From positions 1 to 63,191 of the forward strand of contig CALXVV010000041.1 of NCBI GenBank assembly GCA_944392205.1: 63,191 bases of DNA, in the 5' to 3' direction. A program made the translations under genes and the position numbers. Shown here in pieces: positions 51,363-60,811 of this stretch (its first letter is position 1; every line of letters begins with the position of its first letter). The notes beneath the pieces are model-generated. The model searched no databases, was not told the origin of the DNA, and saw nothing but the letters and a program-made list of their open reading frames with translations. The stretch is from an uncultured Alphaproteobacteria bacterium (GTDB lineage: Bacteria > Pseudomonadota > Alphaproteobacteria > RF32 > CAG-239).

Positions 51363-53042
51363 TTATAACGGGGCGCAGGAAACTGTCAGCCAATTTTGCA
51401 TTTCTGAGGGCAACAGCTGGTTTAGTTTCTGATAGACTTCCTTGTGGTAGTCATTGAGCCAGCTTATTTCCTGCTTAGTTAGGAGATATTTATTGATGAG
51501 GCGTTTATCAATAGGTACTAAGGTTAAATTTTCAAATTTCAGCATCGGCTCGGCAAAATCCGGATTGTTATCTTCAGCAATATAGTACAAATTCTCTATT
51601 CTGATACCATATTCTCCGGCAACGTAATAGCCCGGCTCAATGGATGTCACTTGGCTTTTCTCAAGCGGGGATTTGCTGCGGCGGGATAGAGAAACAGGGC
51701 TTTCATGCACGCAGCCAAAACAGCCGACGCCATGCCCGGTGCCGTGGTTAAAGTCTTTACCAAAGCGCCATAATTCGGCTCTGGCCAAAGTATCAATGGC
51801 GCGTCCCTGAGTGCCGCTCGGAAAACGGCTTGAGGCAGCGGCAATATGCGCTTTCAATACCTGTGTAAAGCTGTCTTTTATTTTATCTTCAACTTTACCA
51901 ATGGCAATGGTGCGGGTGATGTCGGTCGTACCGTCAAGATACTGAACACCGCTGTCTAACAGCAAAACGGAATTGGCCTCTAAGGTAAGGGCTGTTTCTT
52001 GTTTGGGTGTGTAGTGGACAATGGCTCCATTGCTACCAAATGCGGCTATGGTTTCAAAACTCAAGTCTTTGAAGTTTTCTCCCTGGGCCCTGAATTCTTT
52101 AAGCTTCTCGGCAATGGAAAATTCATTTTGCCCTTGCCAGTTGTTTTCCAGCCAATACAAAAACTTGCAGACGGCAACACCATCACGGATGTGCGCACGG
52201 CGAAAACCTTCCAGCTCCACCTCATTTTTGGCCGCTTTCCAAGAGAGAATCGGGTTTGCCAGATTGCAAATCCAGATTTTATGATTTTTCATCAGATTTT
52301 GTATCTTCTTGGGAGTGGCGTTGGGAGAAAGCCCGATTTCTTTGCCTTTATAGCGAGCGAGCTCAGCTTCTATCTTGTTTAAATCATTGGTAAATAAGCT
52401 TACCTCTCCTTCTTTGTCAACCAGGGCAAAAGCTCTTAAAACCGGAGTGTATGGCAGGCAGTTTGAACGCAAATTCAAGAGCCAGGAGACTGCTTCGCAC
52501 TCGCTGATAAAATAAGCTTCCAACTTATTTTTGTTTATAAAATCCGTCATATAAGAAATTTTTTCTTCTACCGAAACGCCGGCAAACTCAATATCGTGCT
52601 CAAAAATATCCGCAACTTGAGGGGAGATTCTGGTGCCTAGAACTCCAATGTTGTCTTCAACAAAATGATGTTTTTTTACGGCACGATTCCAGAATTCGAC
52701 CTCGCTTATGGAGTGGCACCAGGGGTCATAGGCAATATTTAAGCCGCTCTCGTCTTCTTTTTGGAGCCAGCTGCCGATGCTGTCTGAAGTACAAACAACC
52801 TTGACTTCTTTTGTATCAACTTCTTTGGTGGCTTGGAGTTCGTAGCGGCCGTCTACCAGTAAAACAGCACTATCTTTAAAAACAATCAAGGTTCCGGCTG
52901 AGCCGCTGAAACCGCAAATTTCATATAGCTTGTTCTCTTCTTTCAGCGTGGCTTCTTGGCTTAGGAACATGTTGCCGCGGGTGATGATGTAGGCATCCCA
53001 TTTGTGTTTTATCAATTCTTTTTGCAAATCTGAAATTATCAT
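51363..53042 (-). CDS. Xaa-Pro aminopeptidase (aminopeptidase P type)
   Basis: A 559-residue M24 metallopeptidase with two creatinase-like N-terminal domains and a pita-bread C-terminal domain. Metal ligands are visible in LLLDSGVQYLDGTTDITRT, in the HGTGHGVGCF region, and in VTSIEPGYY and YGIRIENL. It removes N-terminal residues before proline. The ATG at 53042 is chosen; the frame to 53090 overlaps prmA by tens of bases. It follows prmA. Confidence 0.92.
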   Translation of the reverse strand: MIISDLQKELIKHKWDAYIITRGNMFLSQEATLKEENKLYEICGFSGSAGTLIVFKDSAVLLVDGRYELQATKEVDTKEVKVVCTSDSIGSWLQKEDESGLNIAYDPWCHSISEVEFWNRAVKKHHFVEDNIGVLGTRISPQVADIFEHDIEFAGVSVEEKISYMTDFINKNKLEAYFISECEAVSWLLNLRSNCLPYTPVLRAFALVDKEGEVSLFTNDLNKIEAELARYKGKEIGLSPNATPKKIQNLMKNHKIWICNLANPILSWKAAKNEVELEGFRRAHIRDGVAVCKFLYWLENNWQGQNEFSIAEKLKEFRAQGENFKDLSFETIAAFGSNGAIVHYTPKQETALTLEANSVLLLDSGVQYLDGTTDITRTIAIGKVEDKIKDSFTQVLKAHIAAASSRFPSGTQGRAIDTLARAELWRFGKDFNHGTGHGVGCFGCVHESPVSLSRRSKSPLEKSQVTSIEPGYYVAGEYGIRIENLYYIAEDNNPDFAEPMLKFENLTLVPIDKRLINKYLLTKQEISWLNDYHKEVYQKLNQLLPSEMQNWLTVSCAPL

Positions 53043-53046
53043 TGTC

Positions 53047-53910
53047 TTATGCCTTTTGCAGGAGGGCTGCGCGCCAGTTGTCAAATTCATATAACTTGCA
53101 CAATTTTAGCCCAAGTTGTTGGTGAGTGGAAATAATCCAGTCTGTTTGATTGTCTACGAAGCCTGAAAGAATCGCATAACCCTGAGCAGACAGGTGTTTT
53201 TGCAAATCCGGAGCCATTTCTAAAAGCGGGCGAGCCAAAATATTAGCCAAAACCAAATCATAGGGGGCGTTTTCTTTAACCAAAGGGGCTTTATAGCCGT
53301 CGCTTTGGCATATTTTTAGCTTACTTTCCAGGTTGTTGTTTTGGGCATTGCTTTGGGTTACCAGCACAGATTCCTCATCTATATCTACCGCTGTGATTTC
53401 TGCTTTGGGCCAAAGGCTGGCGGCTGCTAAAGACAAAATGCCGGACCCAGTGCCGACATCTAAAATCTTTTGGGGCACAAAACCGTTGTGATACAGCTCG
53501 CTGATGGCGGTTAAGCACGCTCTGGTGGTTTGGTGGTCTGAGCCAAAAGCGGTGGCCGCATAAATTTGAAGCGGAATTTTATTGGTTTGGGGAGCTTCTT
53601 TTTCGTGGATGCCATAAATGCAGAAATCTGCAACCTCAAACGGGGCAAAGCGGATAACATAGTCTTTGAGCCAGTTGGCGCTTTCTAATTTCTCAACCTT
53701 ATAAGGCGGCAATGTAAGTCCGCGCTTTTTTGCGCTTTCTTGCAGATCTTCTTCTTTGAAATCTTTGGCCGTGTAGCCTATGTATTCATCTTTGCCGTCA
53801 TCGTCAAAATTTTGGGCGTAAACTTCAAAATATTCTTCTAAGAAATTTTCAAACTCTTCGCTTATCTGTCCTTTAGGATGAAAGCTTATCTGCCAACAAC
53901 TGCTCATCAT
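53047..53910 (-). CDS. prmA: Ribosomal protein L11 methyltransferase
   Basis: A 287-residue enzyme that trimethylates L11. The N-terminal domain is small and divergent; the methyltransferase part has ILDVGTGSGILSLAAA, AVDIDEESV and the catalytic-loop motif LANILARPLLEMA. The upstream AAFGSDHQTTRACL is the usual PrmA GTGxHxTT segment in altered form. It overlaps the peptidase gene region only at the extended start. Confidence 0.93.
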   Translation of the reverse strand: MMSSCWQISFHPKGQISEEFENFLEEYFEVYAQNFDDDGKDEYIGYTAKDFKEEDLQESAKKRGLTLPPYKVEKLESANWLKDYVIRFAPFEVADFCIYGIHEKEAPQTNKIPLQIYAATAFGSDHQTTRACLTAISELYHNGFVPQKILDVGTGSGILSLAAASLWPKAEITAVDIDEESVLVTQSNAQNNNLESKLKICQSDGYKAPLVKENAPYDLVLANILARPLLEMAPDLQKHLSAQGYAILSGFVDNQTDWIISTHQQLGLKLCKLYEFDNWRAALLQKA

Positions 53911-54010
53911 TTTGTAGAGTTATCCCTGATGTTATAAAATTATTTACTAAACGAAGTTTATAGTATAATAATTAAAAATAAATTTAATTTGAACAAGAAG
54001 AGGGGACCTC

Positions 54011-54787
54011 ATGAAAAAATTATGTCTGTTGGTATCTTTGGCGTTGTTGACAGGCTGTTTTAGAGCCGGGGATTATAATATTTTGCCTCAGCGCAATGAT
54101 ATTTTTACCATGTGGAACGGGCATAAAATTACTTTTTATGAGACGGACGGAAAGCCTACACTGCTTAGAACCGAGCGGGTGGAAGAGCGAAATTTTAAGC
54201 CAAATGTGGCACAGACCGTTTATACCGGCTATTCGGTTCTCAATAGTAAGGTTTATCAGAAGAATTACTATGCTCAAGAGTATATGAAACCTAATAAAAA
54301 CGGAGCCTTGAACAGCGCTTCGTTGCCGATTGTGTTGAAGGCGGATAAGAAGTATAAGCTTATCGGTGAGGTGACTATTGACGGGCAAGTTTATCGTATG
54401 ATCCCAGGGGAGATGGATGGTTATGCCGTCTTGATTGATGAAAATGGCGGCTTTTATAATAAAATCGGTCAGATAGACGGGGATTATCTTGTGCTTTTGG
54501 ATACGGAGTTTTTTCCTTATCCGGCAGATCTGAAAATGATTGATGTTAAAAATACCAAAGCAGAGCAGAGTGAGGCTATCAAAGGCTTTGATGTTAAGTA
54601 TGACGGTGTCAAACTCGACAGAATCTGGTTTACTTATTTGGACTATGATCAAGGTTTCGGCGACGGCGGCGTCTTTAAAAACATCAGTTTCCCCAATAAG
54701 CCGGGCTTGATTACCATTAATAACATCGGATTCCGTGTTTTGCAGGCCGATAATGAAAAAATTACTTATATGGTGCTGACTGAATAA
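54011..54787 (+). CDS. Lipoprotein of unknown function
   Basis: A 258-residue protein with a lipoprotein signal (LLTGC, Cys at residue 17) and a beta-rich mature part (HKITFYETDGKPT, GEVTIDGQVYRMI, GDYLVLLDTEFFPYP). There is no family I recognise. GAGGGGAC precedes the ATG. It has the same base composition as the core genes, so there is no sign of import. It stands alone between prmA and yebC. Confidence 0.7.
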   Translation: MKKLCLLVSLALLTGCFRAGDYNILPQRNDIFTMWNGHKITFYETDGKPTLLRTERVEERNFKPNVAQTVYTGYSVLNSKVYQKNYYAQEYMKPNKNGALNSASLPIVLKADKKYKLIGEVTIDGQVYRMIPGEMDGYAVLIDENGGFYNKIGQIDGDYLVLLDTEFFPYPADLKMIDVKNTKAEQSEAIKGFDVKYDGVKLDRIWFTYLDYDQGFGDGGVFKNISFPNKPGLITINNIGFRVLQADNEKITYMVLTE

Positions 54788-54890
54788 ATAAATTTTAAAT
54801 CTGCTTTCTCTTTTGCAAAAAAATCTTGCGCTTAAGTATTGCTTGTTGTATAACAGCCCCGAGTTAAGATTTTTTTCAAGGAGTAAATAG

Positions 54891-55649
54891 ATGTCTGGAC
54901 ACTCCCAGTTTAAAAATATTATGTACCGTAAAGGTGCCCAAGATGCCAAGAAGGCAAAGGTTTTTGCCAAGTTGGCTCGTGATATTACCATTGCCGCCAA
55001 GAGCGGTTTGCCCGAACCTGATAAAAACCCTCGTTTGCGTTTGGCTATTCAGGCTGCTCGCGCCGAAAGTATGCCTAAAGACAATATTTAGCGTGCTATT
55101 GCCAAAGCAACGCAAACTGCCGGCGGTGCGGATTATGTTTCTGCCCGTTATGAGGGGTTTGGTCCCGGAAAGGTCGCGATTATTGTTGAGGCCATGACTG
55201 ATAATAAAAACCGCACGGCCGGAAATGTTCGCACCATCTTTGGCAAACGTGGTGGCTCTATGGGTGAGAATGGCTCGGTTGCTTTCAACTTTGAGCGCAT
55301 TGGTTTTATCCAATATCCTTTAAGCGCTGCCGATGCCGACAAGATGTTTGAAACAGCCTTGGAGGCCGGTGCCAATGATGTTGTCAGTGATGATGAACAT
55401 CATGACATTGAGACCTTGCCCGATGATTTGTCAGCTGTGACCGATGCTTTGGAAAAAGTTTTCGGCACGCCGTCTGCTTCTCGTTTGGATTGGAAACCGG
55501 TGGTTAAAACCGATATCAATGATCTTGAAACGGCCCAAAAACTGCTCGATTTTATTGATGCTTTGGAAGATGATGACGATGTTCAACACGTTTATCACAA
55601 CGCCGAGATTTCCGATGAGGTGATGAAAAAATTAAATCCTGAGGAATAA
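54891..55649 (+). pseudogene. yebC: YebC/TACO1-family gene interrupted by an in-frame amber codon
   Basis: The frame encodes a complete 251-residue YebC-type protein, starting [20 protein letters not shown], except for TAG at 55089-55091. In relatives the place reads MPKDNIERA, so GAG to TAG is a one-base change at codon 67. All later YebC features are intact (GFGPGKVAIIVEAMTDNKNRT; FERIGFI; NDVV; the acidic C-terminus). YebC helps translation of difficult sequences such as polyproline runs, or regulates transcription. This may be a fresh null, a sequencing error, or readthrough; TAG is a normal stop elsewhere in the window (atpI, dciA, aspS). Confidence 0.85.
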
Positions 55650-55669
55650 TCTCAGATTTTTGATGAATT

Positions 55670-55710
55670 AATCCGCTGTTTGTTTATAATAAAACACAGC
55701 GGATTTTTTT
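55670..55710 (+). terminator. Terminator between yebC and ruvC
   Basis: AATCCGCTGT and ACAGCGGATT pair across a 16-base loop, followed by T. Confidence 0.85.
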
Positions 55711-55724
55711 GAGGTTGGAGAATT

Positions 55725-56201
55725 ATGGTCAGAATTTTGGGATTGGATCCGAGTTTGTCTTCTACCGGTTGGGGAATTATCGAGGCCGAGAGTAATCGCT
55801 TGCGCTATGTGGCAGACGGTTTTATTCCCACCGAGACCAAGACCCCTATTGCCGAAAGATTGGCGCAGATAAAAAATGCTTTGTGCGATGTTATTGAGTT
55901 TTATAAACCCGATGAGGCTGCAATTGAACAAGTGTTTATGAATACAAATGCTGTTTCCACCATCAAACTCGGTATGGCGCGCGGAGTGGTGATGATGGTG
56001 CCGGCTCTTTACAATATCAGCGTGACCGAGTATGAGCCCAACAAAATCAAAAAAGCAGTGGTCGGGGTCGGAAAAGCCGAGAAAAATCAGGTTGAAACCA
56101 TGGTTAAAATCCTGCTGCCCGGGTGCAAACCTAAAAACAACGACTCCTCTGATGCTCTGGCAATTGCCATTACGCATAATTCTTTCAGGCGAATGCGCTG
56201 A
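55725..56201 (+). CDS. ruvC: Holliday junction endonuclease RuvC
   Basis: A 158-residue resolvase. The RNase H-like fold shows the acidic residues in ILGLDPSLSSTGWG (Asp 7), EQVFMNTN (Glu) and the C-terminal NDSSDALAIAITH. It cuts junctions moved by RuvAB. GAGG precedes the ATG. It starts the ruvCAB run; a terminator separates it from yebC. Confidence 0.96.
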   Translation: MVRILGLDPSLSSTGWGIIEAESNRLRYVADGFIPTETKTPIAERLAQIKNALCDVIEFYKPDEAAIEQVFMNTNAVSTIKLGMARGVVMMVPALYNISVTEYEPNKIKKAVVGVGKAEKNQVETMVKILLPGCKPKNNDSSDALAIAITHNSFRRMR

Positions 56202-56311
56202 TTTATCTGCTATGCTTAATTTTTGGGTTTGTTCTTAAGTGCAAAAAGCGCTTGTAACAGAAGAGCTTTTTGTTTAGGATGATTGCATAATTAAAAATAA
56301 GGATTACATAG

Positions 56312-56968
56312 ATGATTGCAAAATTGCGTGGTTTGGTTGATGCTTTGGGCGAGGATTCCTGCATTATTGATGTTAACGGGGTCGGGTATTTGGTCTTTGC
56401 TTCAGCTAAAACACTTTCTAAACTTGTGGTTGGGGCTGAAGCATCGCTGCTGATTGAAACCGTGGTCAGAGAAGACAGTATCTCTCTTTTTGGTTTTTAT
56501 GATGCTTGGGAGAAAGAGTGGTTTAATACTCTAACCAAAGTGCAGGGTGTGGGGGCCAAAGTTTGTTTGGCAATTTTGTCGGTGCTTTCGCCGTTGCAGT
56601 TGGCTCAGGCCGTTTCCGCTCAGGATAAAAACTCCTTTACCAGAGCCAGCGGCGTGGGGCCAAAATTGGCAGCCCGGATTGTGACTGAACTGAAAGATAA
56701 GATAGTGACTATCCCAACAAGCGAAATGGCAAAGGATTTGGATATGAATATGACACCGCAAGAGGATGCTAACAGTGTGGCTGATATTCTGGCTGCGCAG
56801 CAAGGTGATCCGGACAAAATTGAGGATGCAATCTCGGCTTTGGTCAATTTAGGGTATCAGCGCTTGGAAGCTTATAGAGCCGTGAACCAAGCCGCTCTTA
56901 AGACTCCTGATGCCGATATGGCCACCTTGATTAAACTGGCTCTTAAAGAATTTGCAAATAAGGACTAG
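56312..56968 (+). CDS. ruvA: Holliday junction binding protein RuvA
   Basis: A 218-residue DNA-binding subunit. The N-terminal OB fold starts MIAKLRGLVDALGEDSCIIDVNGVGY, two HhH motifs follow (VQGVGAKVCLAILS and ASGVGPKLAARIV), and the C-terminal helical domain (ISALVNLGYQRLEAYRAV) contacts RuvB. It forms a tetramer on the junction. It lies 110 bases after ruvC and 7 bases before ruvB. Confidence 0.96.
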   Translation: MIAKLRGLVDALGEDSCIIDVNGVGYLVFASAKTLSKLVVGAEASLLIETVVREDSISLFGFYDAWEKEWFNTLTKVQGVGAKVCLAILSVLSPLQLAQAVSAQDKNSFTRASGVGPKLAARIVTELKDKIVTIPTSEMAKDLDMNMTPQEDANSVADILAAQQGDPDKIEDAISALVNLGYQRLEAYRAVNQAALKTPDADMATLIKLALKEFANKD

Positions 56969-56975
56969 AACTTAG

Positions 56976-58031
56976 ATGATTGAAGAACGTATTGTCAGTC
57001 CAAAAAGACAAACTGAAGACGAAAGTGAGGCTACCTTAAACAGCCCGGTTAATCTGCGGCCGCAAAGTTTGGCTGATTTTGTCGGGCAGAGGAGTGTTTG
57101 CGAAAACCTGAAAGTCTTTATTGAAGCCGCCAAGCAGAGGGGAGAGGCTTTGGATCATGTCTTGTTGTTTGGGCCTCCGGGGCTTGGCAAAACCACTTTG
57201 GCTTCTATTATTGCCAAGGAGTTGGGGGTTAATTTCCGCGCAACTTCGGCGCCGATGATTTCAAAGTCGGGCGATTTGGCGGCAATCCTTACTAACCTTG
57301 AGCGCAATGATGTGCTTTTTATTGATGAAATTCATCGCCTTAACCCTGCGATTGAGGAAGTGTTGTATTCGGCAATGGAAGATTTTCAGCTCGATTTGAT
57401 TATCGGTGAGGGGCCTTCGGCGCGCTCGGTGAGGATAGATTTGCAGCCTTTTACTCTGGTGGGGGCCACAACCCGCTCAGGTATGCTTTCTACCCCCTTG
57501 CGGGAGAGGTTTGGTATTCCTTTGCGGCTTGATTTCTACTCGCCGGAGGAGTTGAAAAAAATTGTAATACGTGGAGCTCATTTGCTTGGTATGCCGCTTT
57601 CGGATATAGGAGCGTTGGAGATTGCCAAACGCTCAAGAGGAACACCGCGCGTGGCCGGGCGTCTTTTGCGGCGTGTGCGTGACTTTGGTGCGGTTTGCGG
57701 GGCGGCAGAGATTGACAACAAAATCGCTGATAATGCTTTGCGCCGCCTAGATGTGGATGACTTTGGCCTGGATGCGTTTGACCGCAGATATCTGAACTGT
57801 ATTGTCCAAAACTACGGCGGCGGGCCGGTTGGAGCTGATACTTTGGCGGCGGCCCTATCTGAGGAGCGTGACACCATTGAAGAGGTTATCGAGCCGTTTT
57901 TGCTCAAACTCGGTTTTTTGCAGAGGACACCCAGGGGCAGGGTTATTTCTGATTTGGGCTGCCAGTATTTGGGCGTGCCAAAACTCAAAAAGGACAAAGT
58001 TTCTGCGCAATTAGATTTATTGGATAACTAA
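56976..58031 (+). CDS. ruvB: Holliday junction helicase RuvB
   Basis: A 351-residue AAA+ motor. Walker A is GPPGLGKTT, Walker [10 protein letters not shown], sensor 1 VGATTRSG, arginine finger region PLRERFG, and the winged helix at the C-terminus ends with [18 protein letters not shown]. It drives branch migration with RuvA. Confidence 0.97.
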   Translation: MIEERIVSPKRQTEDESEATLNSPVNLRPQSLADFVGQRSVCENLKVFIEAAKQRGEALDHVLLFGPPGLGKTTLASIIAKELGVNFRATSAPMISKSGDLAAILTNLERNDVLFIDEIHRLNPAIEEVLYSAMEDFQLDLIIGEGPSARSVRIDLQPFTLVGATTRSGMLSTPLRERFGIPLRLDFYSPEELKKIVIRGAHLLGMPLSDIGALEIAKRSRGTPRVAGRLLRRVRDFGAVCGAAEIDNKIADNALRRLDVDDFGLDAFDRRYLNCIVQNYGGGPVGADTLAAALSEERDTIEEVIEPFLLKLGFLQRTPRGRVISDLGCQYLGVPKLKKDKVSAQLDLLDN

Positions 58032-58041
58032 AGAGGATAAA

Positions 58042-58482
58042 ATGATTATAAAACCAGTGTCTCCGGCCAGCGGAGAGTTGAAAGACAACGAGTTTTTGTT
58101 TCCGGTGCGTGTATATTATGAGGACACCGATGCCGGCGGTATTGTTTATTATGCCAACTATCTCAAGTTTGCCGAGAGAGCCAGAACCGAGTATATCAGA
58201 GCTTTGGGCATGCGCCAGCAGGATGCCTTGGAAGATGATGACAAGTTTGGTTTTGTGGTCAGGCATTGCGAAATTGATTATCAGGCACCGGCTGTTTTGG
58301 ACGATGAGCTGATTGTTTCTTGCAAGGTGACGGAAATGGGGGGAGCCTCTTGCACCATGCACCAGGAAATCACCAGAGGTGATCAGGTTTTGGCAGTGCT
58401 TGATGTTAAGGCCGTTTATGTTTCGCTCAAAACCAAAAGGCCTTCCAGAATCCCTAGGGAATTGGCGGCAAAAATCATGTAG
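58042..58482 (+). CDS. ybgC: Acyl-CoA thioester hydrolase YbgC
   Basis: A 146-residue hotdog-fold thioesterase with the conserved YEDTDAGGIVYYANYLKFAERART, where the Asp is catalytic. YbgC commonly heads the tol-pal operon, and here it is followed by tolQ, although a terminator lies between. It may act on short-chain acyl-CoA or acyl-ACP. GAGGA precedes the ATG. Confidence 0.94.
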   Translation: MIIKPVSPASGELKDNEFLFPVRVYYEDTDAGGIVYYANYLKFAERARTEYIRALGMRQQDALEDDDKFGFVVRHCEIDYQAPAVLDDELIVSCKVTEMGGASCTMHQEITRGDQVLAVLDVKAVYVSLKTKRPSRIPRELAAKIM

Positions 58483-58500
58483 TCTGTTTTTTTCTTATTT

Positions 58501-58536
58501 CTCCGCCTTTTCTTTCAAGGACTGGCGGAGTTTTTT
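58501..58536 (+). terminator. Terminator after ybgC
   Basis: CTCCGCC (58501-58507) pairs with GGCGGAG (58524-58530), followed by six T. It ends the ruv-ybgC transcript before tolQ. Confidence 0.85.
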
Positions 58537-58576
58537 AGCAACATAAAGATTTCACTGTTAAAAAACAATATATTAA

Positions 58577-58604
58577 TTGAATCTTTATCTTTGTGTGCTA
58601 CATT
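58577..58604 (+). promoter_or_regulatory. Candidate promoter of tolQRA
   Basis: TTGAAT (58577-58582), 16 bases, TACATT (58599-58604), 47 bases before tolQ. Confidence 0.5.
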
Positions 58605-58650
58605 GCGCTAAAATTGTGCAGGAATCTCTTTAGAAAAAAGGTAATTAAAT

Positions 58651-59388
58651 ATGGATACACAAGTTGTAAGCGAAGTTGCTAACCAGATGTCTATGTGGGA
58701 TTTGGTGTGGGCATCTGATATGATGACCAAGGTGGTGATGATTGGTCTTATTGCCGCTTCTGTTTGGTCGTGGGCAATTATTTTTGAAAAATTGGGAACT
58801 TTGCGCCAGCTTAAGGCTCGCTCGTTGAAATTTGAGGAGAAATTTTGGTCCGGCGGCTCACTTGATCGCTTGTATGATTCCATCGGCAATCATCCCAATG
58901 ACCCGATGGCCTCTATGTTTGTTGCCGCTATGCGAGAGTGGAAACGTACTAATATCTTGAAGTCTAAAACCGATCGTGGGTTGCGAGGTGTGTCTTTGCA
59001 ACAGCGTATTGAAAAGGCTATGACCGTTTCTATGGACAAAGACTTGGATGCCATGGATAATCGTCTTGGCTTCTTGGCTTCTACCGGTTCGGTGGCGCCA
59101 TTGGTTGGTTTGTTTGGTACCGTTTGGGGAATCATCAACAGCTTTAATGCTATTGCCACCACTCAGAGCAACTCTTTGGCCGCAATGGCGCCCGGTATTG
59201 CCGAGGCTTTGTTTACCACAGCCTTTGGATTGATTGCCGCTATTCCCGCTGTTGTGGCTTATAATAAAATATCTTCTGATATTGATCGCTATGCAAAAAA
59301 GTTGGAAAACTTTATGGCTGAATTTTCAAGCATTTTGTCACGCGAAATTGATGATACGGCTATCAAAGCCGATATGGCCGGAGAATAA
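58651..59388 (+). CDS. tolQ: TolQ inner-membrane proton channel subunit
   Basis: A 245-residue ExbB/TolQ-type protein with three membrane segments: one after MWDLVWASDMMTKVV, then VAPLVGLFGTVWGIINSF and AEALFTTAFGLIAAIPAVVAYN. With TolR it couples proton flow to TolA. It is the first gene of the tolQRA run. Confidence 0.96.
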   Translation: MDTQVVSEVANQMSMWDLVWASDMMTKVVMIGLIAASVWSWAIIFEKLGTLRQLKARSLKFEEKFWSGGSLDRLYDSIGNHPNDPMASMFVAAMREWKRTNILKSKTDRGLRGVSLQQRIEKAMTVSMDKDLDAMDNRLGFLASTGSVAPLVGLFGTVWGIINSFNAIATTQSNSLAAMAPGIAEALFTTAFGLIAAIPAVVAYNKISSDIDRYAKKLENFMAEFSSILSREIDDTAIKADMAGE

Positions 59389-59390
59389 AA

Positions 59391-59831
59391 ATGTTTTTGA
59401 TGCCAGAAACCAGACGTCAATCTGTTCGTTATCGCCGCAATGCCGATGTTAATATCACTAACCTGATGGATGTGATGATGGTATTGTTGGTGGTGTTTAT
59501 GGTGGCGGCCCCGCTCATGACCTCGGGTATTGCTCTTGATTTGCCCAAAGTCGGCGGCAAGGCCATGGAGGGCGAGGAGACCTCTATTAACATCAGTGTT
59601 GACAAAGAGGGCTACTATTATATCGGTGAGACTGAAATTCCGGCAGATAAAGTGGTTGAAAAACTCAATGCCATGCGTGAGGCCAACAGCGAGCTTAGTG
59701 TTACAATATCTGGTGATACAGGTGCCGAATATGGCAGAGTCATCGGCTTGATGGCGATATTAAAAGAGGCCGGTTTTGATAAAGTCGGGCTTAAAACCGA
59801 ACCTAAACCGAGAAATTTTAGAAAGAAATAA
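59391..59831 (+). CDS. tolR: TolR inner-membrane proton channel subunit
   Basis: A 146-residue ExbD/TolR protein with a membrane segment starting NITNLMDVMMVLLVVFMVAAPL, where the Asp is the proton-binding residue, and a periplasmic domain. It lies 2 bases after tolQ and 8 before tolA. The positively charged N-terminus (RRQSVRYRRNADVN) is typical. Confidence 0.95.
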   Translation: MFLMPETRRQSVRYRRNADVNITNLMDVMMVLLVVFMVAAPLMTSGIALDLPKVGGKAMEGEETSINISVDKEGYYYIGETEIPADKVVEKLNAMREANSELSVTISGDTGAEYGRVIGLMAILKEAGFDKVGLKTEPKPRNFRKK

Positions 59832-59839
59832 TTTCTGAT

Positions 59840-60793
59840 ATGAGTACGGCGCTTAAAAAATCAATTGCTCTCCATTTGCTGGTGTTTATCATCTGCATGG
59901 TGGATTTGCCGTTGTTTTTTTGGAATAAGCCGACCATCGGTCAAGTGCCGATTATTGTTGATCTCAAAGATGTTAAAATCTCTGAGATGACCAATTTGCC
60001 GCCTAAGGCAAAGTTTGGTGATGAGGATAAGGCCGCAAGCCAGGTCAAACGTAAAATTGAAAAAAATTATACTAAAGACGAGCCTAAAGAAGAAGCCTCT
60101 GAGCCGGAGCCTAAAAAGGTAGAACCCAAGGAGGAAAAAACTCCGGAACCGCCCGCGGCTAAACCTGAACCGCCAAAGAGAGACCATTTGGTGGCACCTC
60201 AGCCTAAGAAACCGGCTCCAAAAGTTGAGGCTAAAAAAGAGGCTCCCAAACCTAAGCCGCAGCCTAAAAAAACTGAGCCTAAAAAGCCGCAGCCCAAAAA
60301 AGAAGACACTAAGAAGCCTGAATTGGCTAACCCCTTAAAAAGCTTGTTGGCCTCGGTTGATGCCCTGGAAAAAGCCGAAGGACCCACAGATACTACTGCC
60401 ACCATCAAAGAGGGGACAGATGTCAACAATATGGGAATCGAGGGCGGAACCGGTGGGTCTTATTTCAGCGAGCTTTCGATTTCTGAGATTGATGCTATTG
60501 CCGGACGGCTGCGTGCGTGTTGGAACCTTGATCCCGGCGCAATGGGAATCGAGGACATGATTGTGGAAATCAGGGCGCAACTGAACCAAGACGGCACTGT
60601 TCGCAAGGTGGAGATTTTGGATACCGGACGCTATAACTCCGATAATCACTTCCGCTCGGTGGCTGATAGTGCCCGCAGGGCTGTTTATATCTGCGCGCCA
60701 TATTCGATTTTGGCAGATAAATATGCCGAGAAATACGATTTGTGGAAGGTTTTGCGTCTGCGCTTTAACCCGATGGACAACTCTGTTCAGTAG
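59840..60793 (+). CDS. tolA: TolA-like periplasm-spanning protein
   Basis: A 317-residue protein with an N-terminal membrane anchor (about residues 8-28), a long Lys/Pro/Glu-rich stretch (about 80-165; many KPxPKKxEPK units) in place of the usual Ala-rich helix, and a C-terminal globular domain with RLRACWNLDPGAMGIEDMIVEIRAQLNQDG, which is the TolA/TonB C-terminal pattern of alphaproteobacteria. It transmits energy from TolQR to Pal. The next gene is not tolB. Confidence 0.9.
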   Translation: MSTALKKSIALHLLVFIICMVDLPLFFWNKPTIGQVPIIVDLKDVKISEMTNLPPKAKFGDEDKAASQVKRKIEKNYTKDEPKEEASEPEPKKVEPKEEKTPEPPAAKPEPPKRDHLVAPQPKKPAPKVEAKKEAPKPKPQPKKTEPKKPQPKKEDTKKPELANPLKSLLASVDALEKAEGPTDTTATIKEGTDVNNMGIEGGTGGSYFSELSISEIDAIAGRLRACWNLDPGAMGIEDMIVEIRAQLNQDGTVRKVEILDTGRYNSDNHFRSVADSARRAVYICAPYSILADKYAEKYDLWKVLRLRFNPMDNSVQ

Positions 60794-60811
60794 TTTTGAG
60801 GGGAGAAGGTT

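Noticed and set aside
54020-55000. A 326-residue minus-strand frame across the lipoprotein gene
   Set aside because: It covers a well-formed lipoprotein gene and the start of yebC, and has no start signal; shadow frame.
55089-55091. Recoded TAG (amber as an amino acid) as the explanation for the yebC break
   Set aside because: TAG is used as the terminal codon of atpI, dciA, aspS, the ArsR gene and others in this window, so genome-wide reassignment is not supported.
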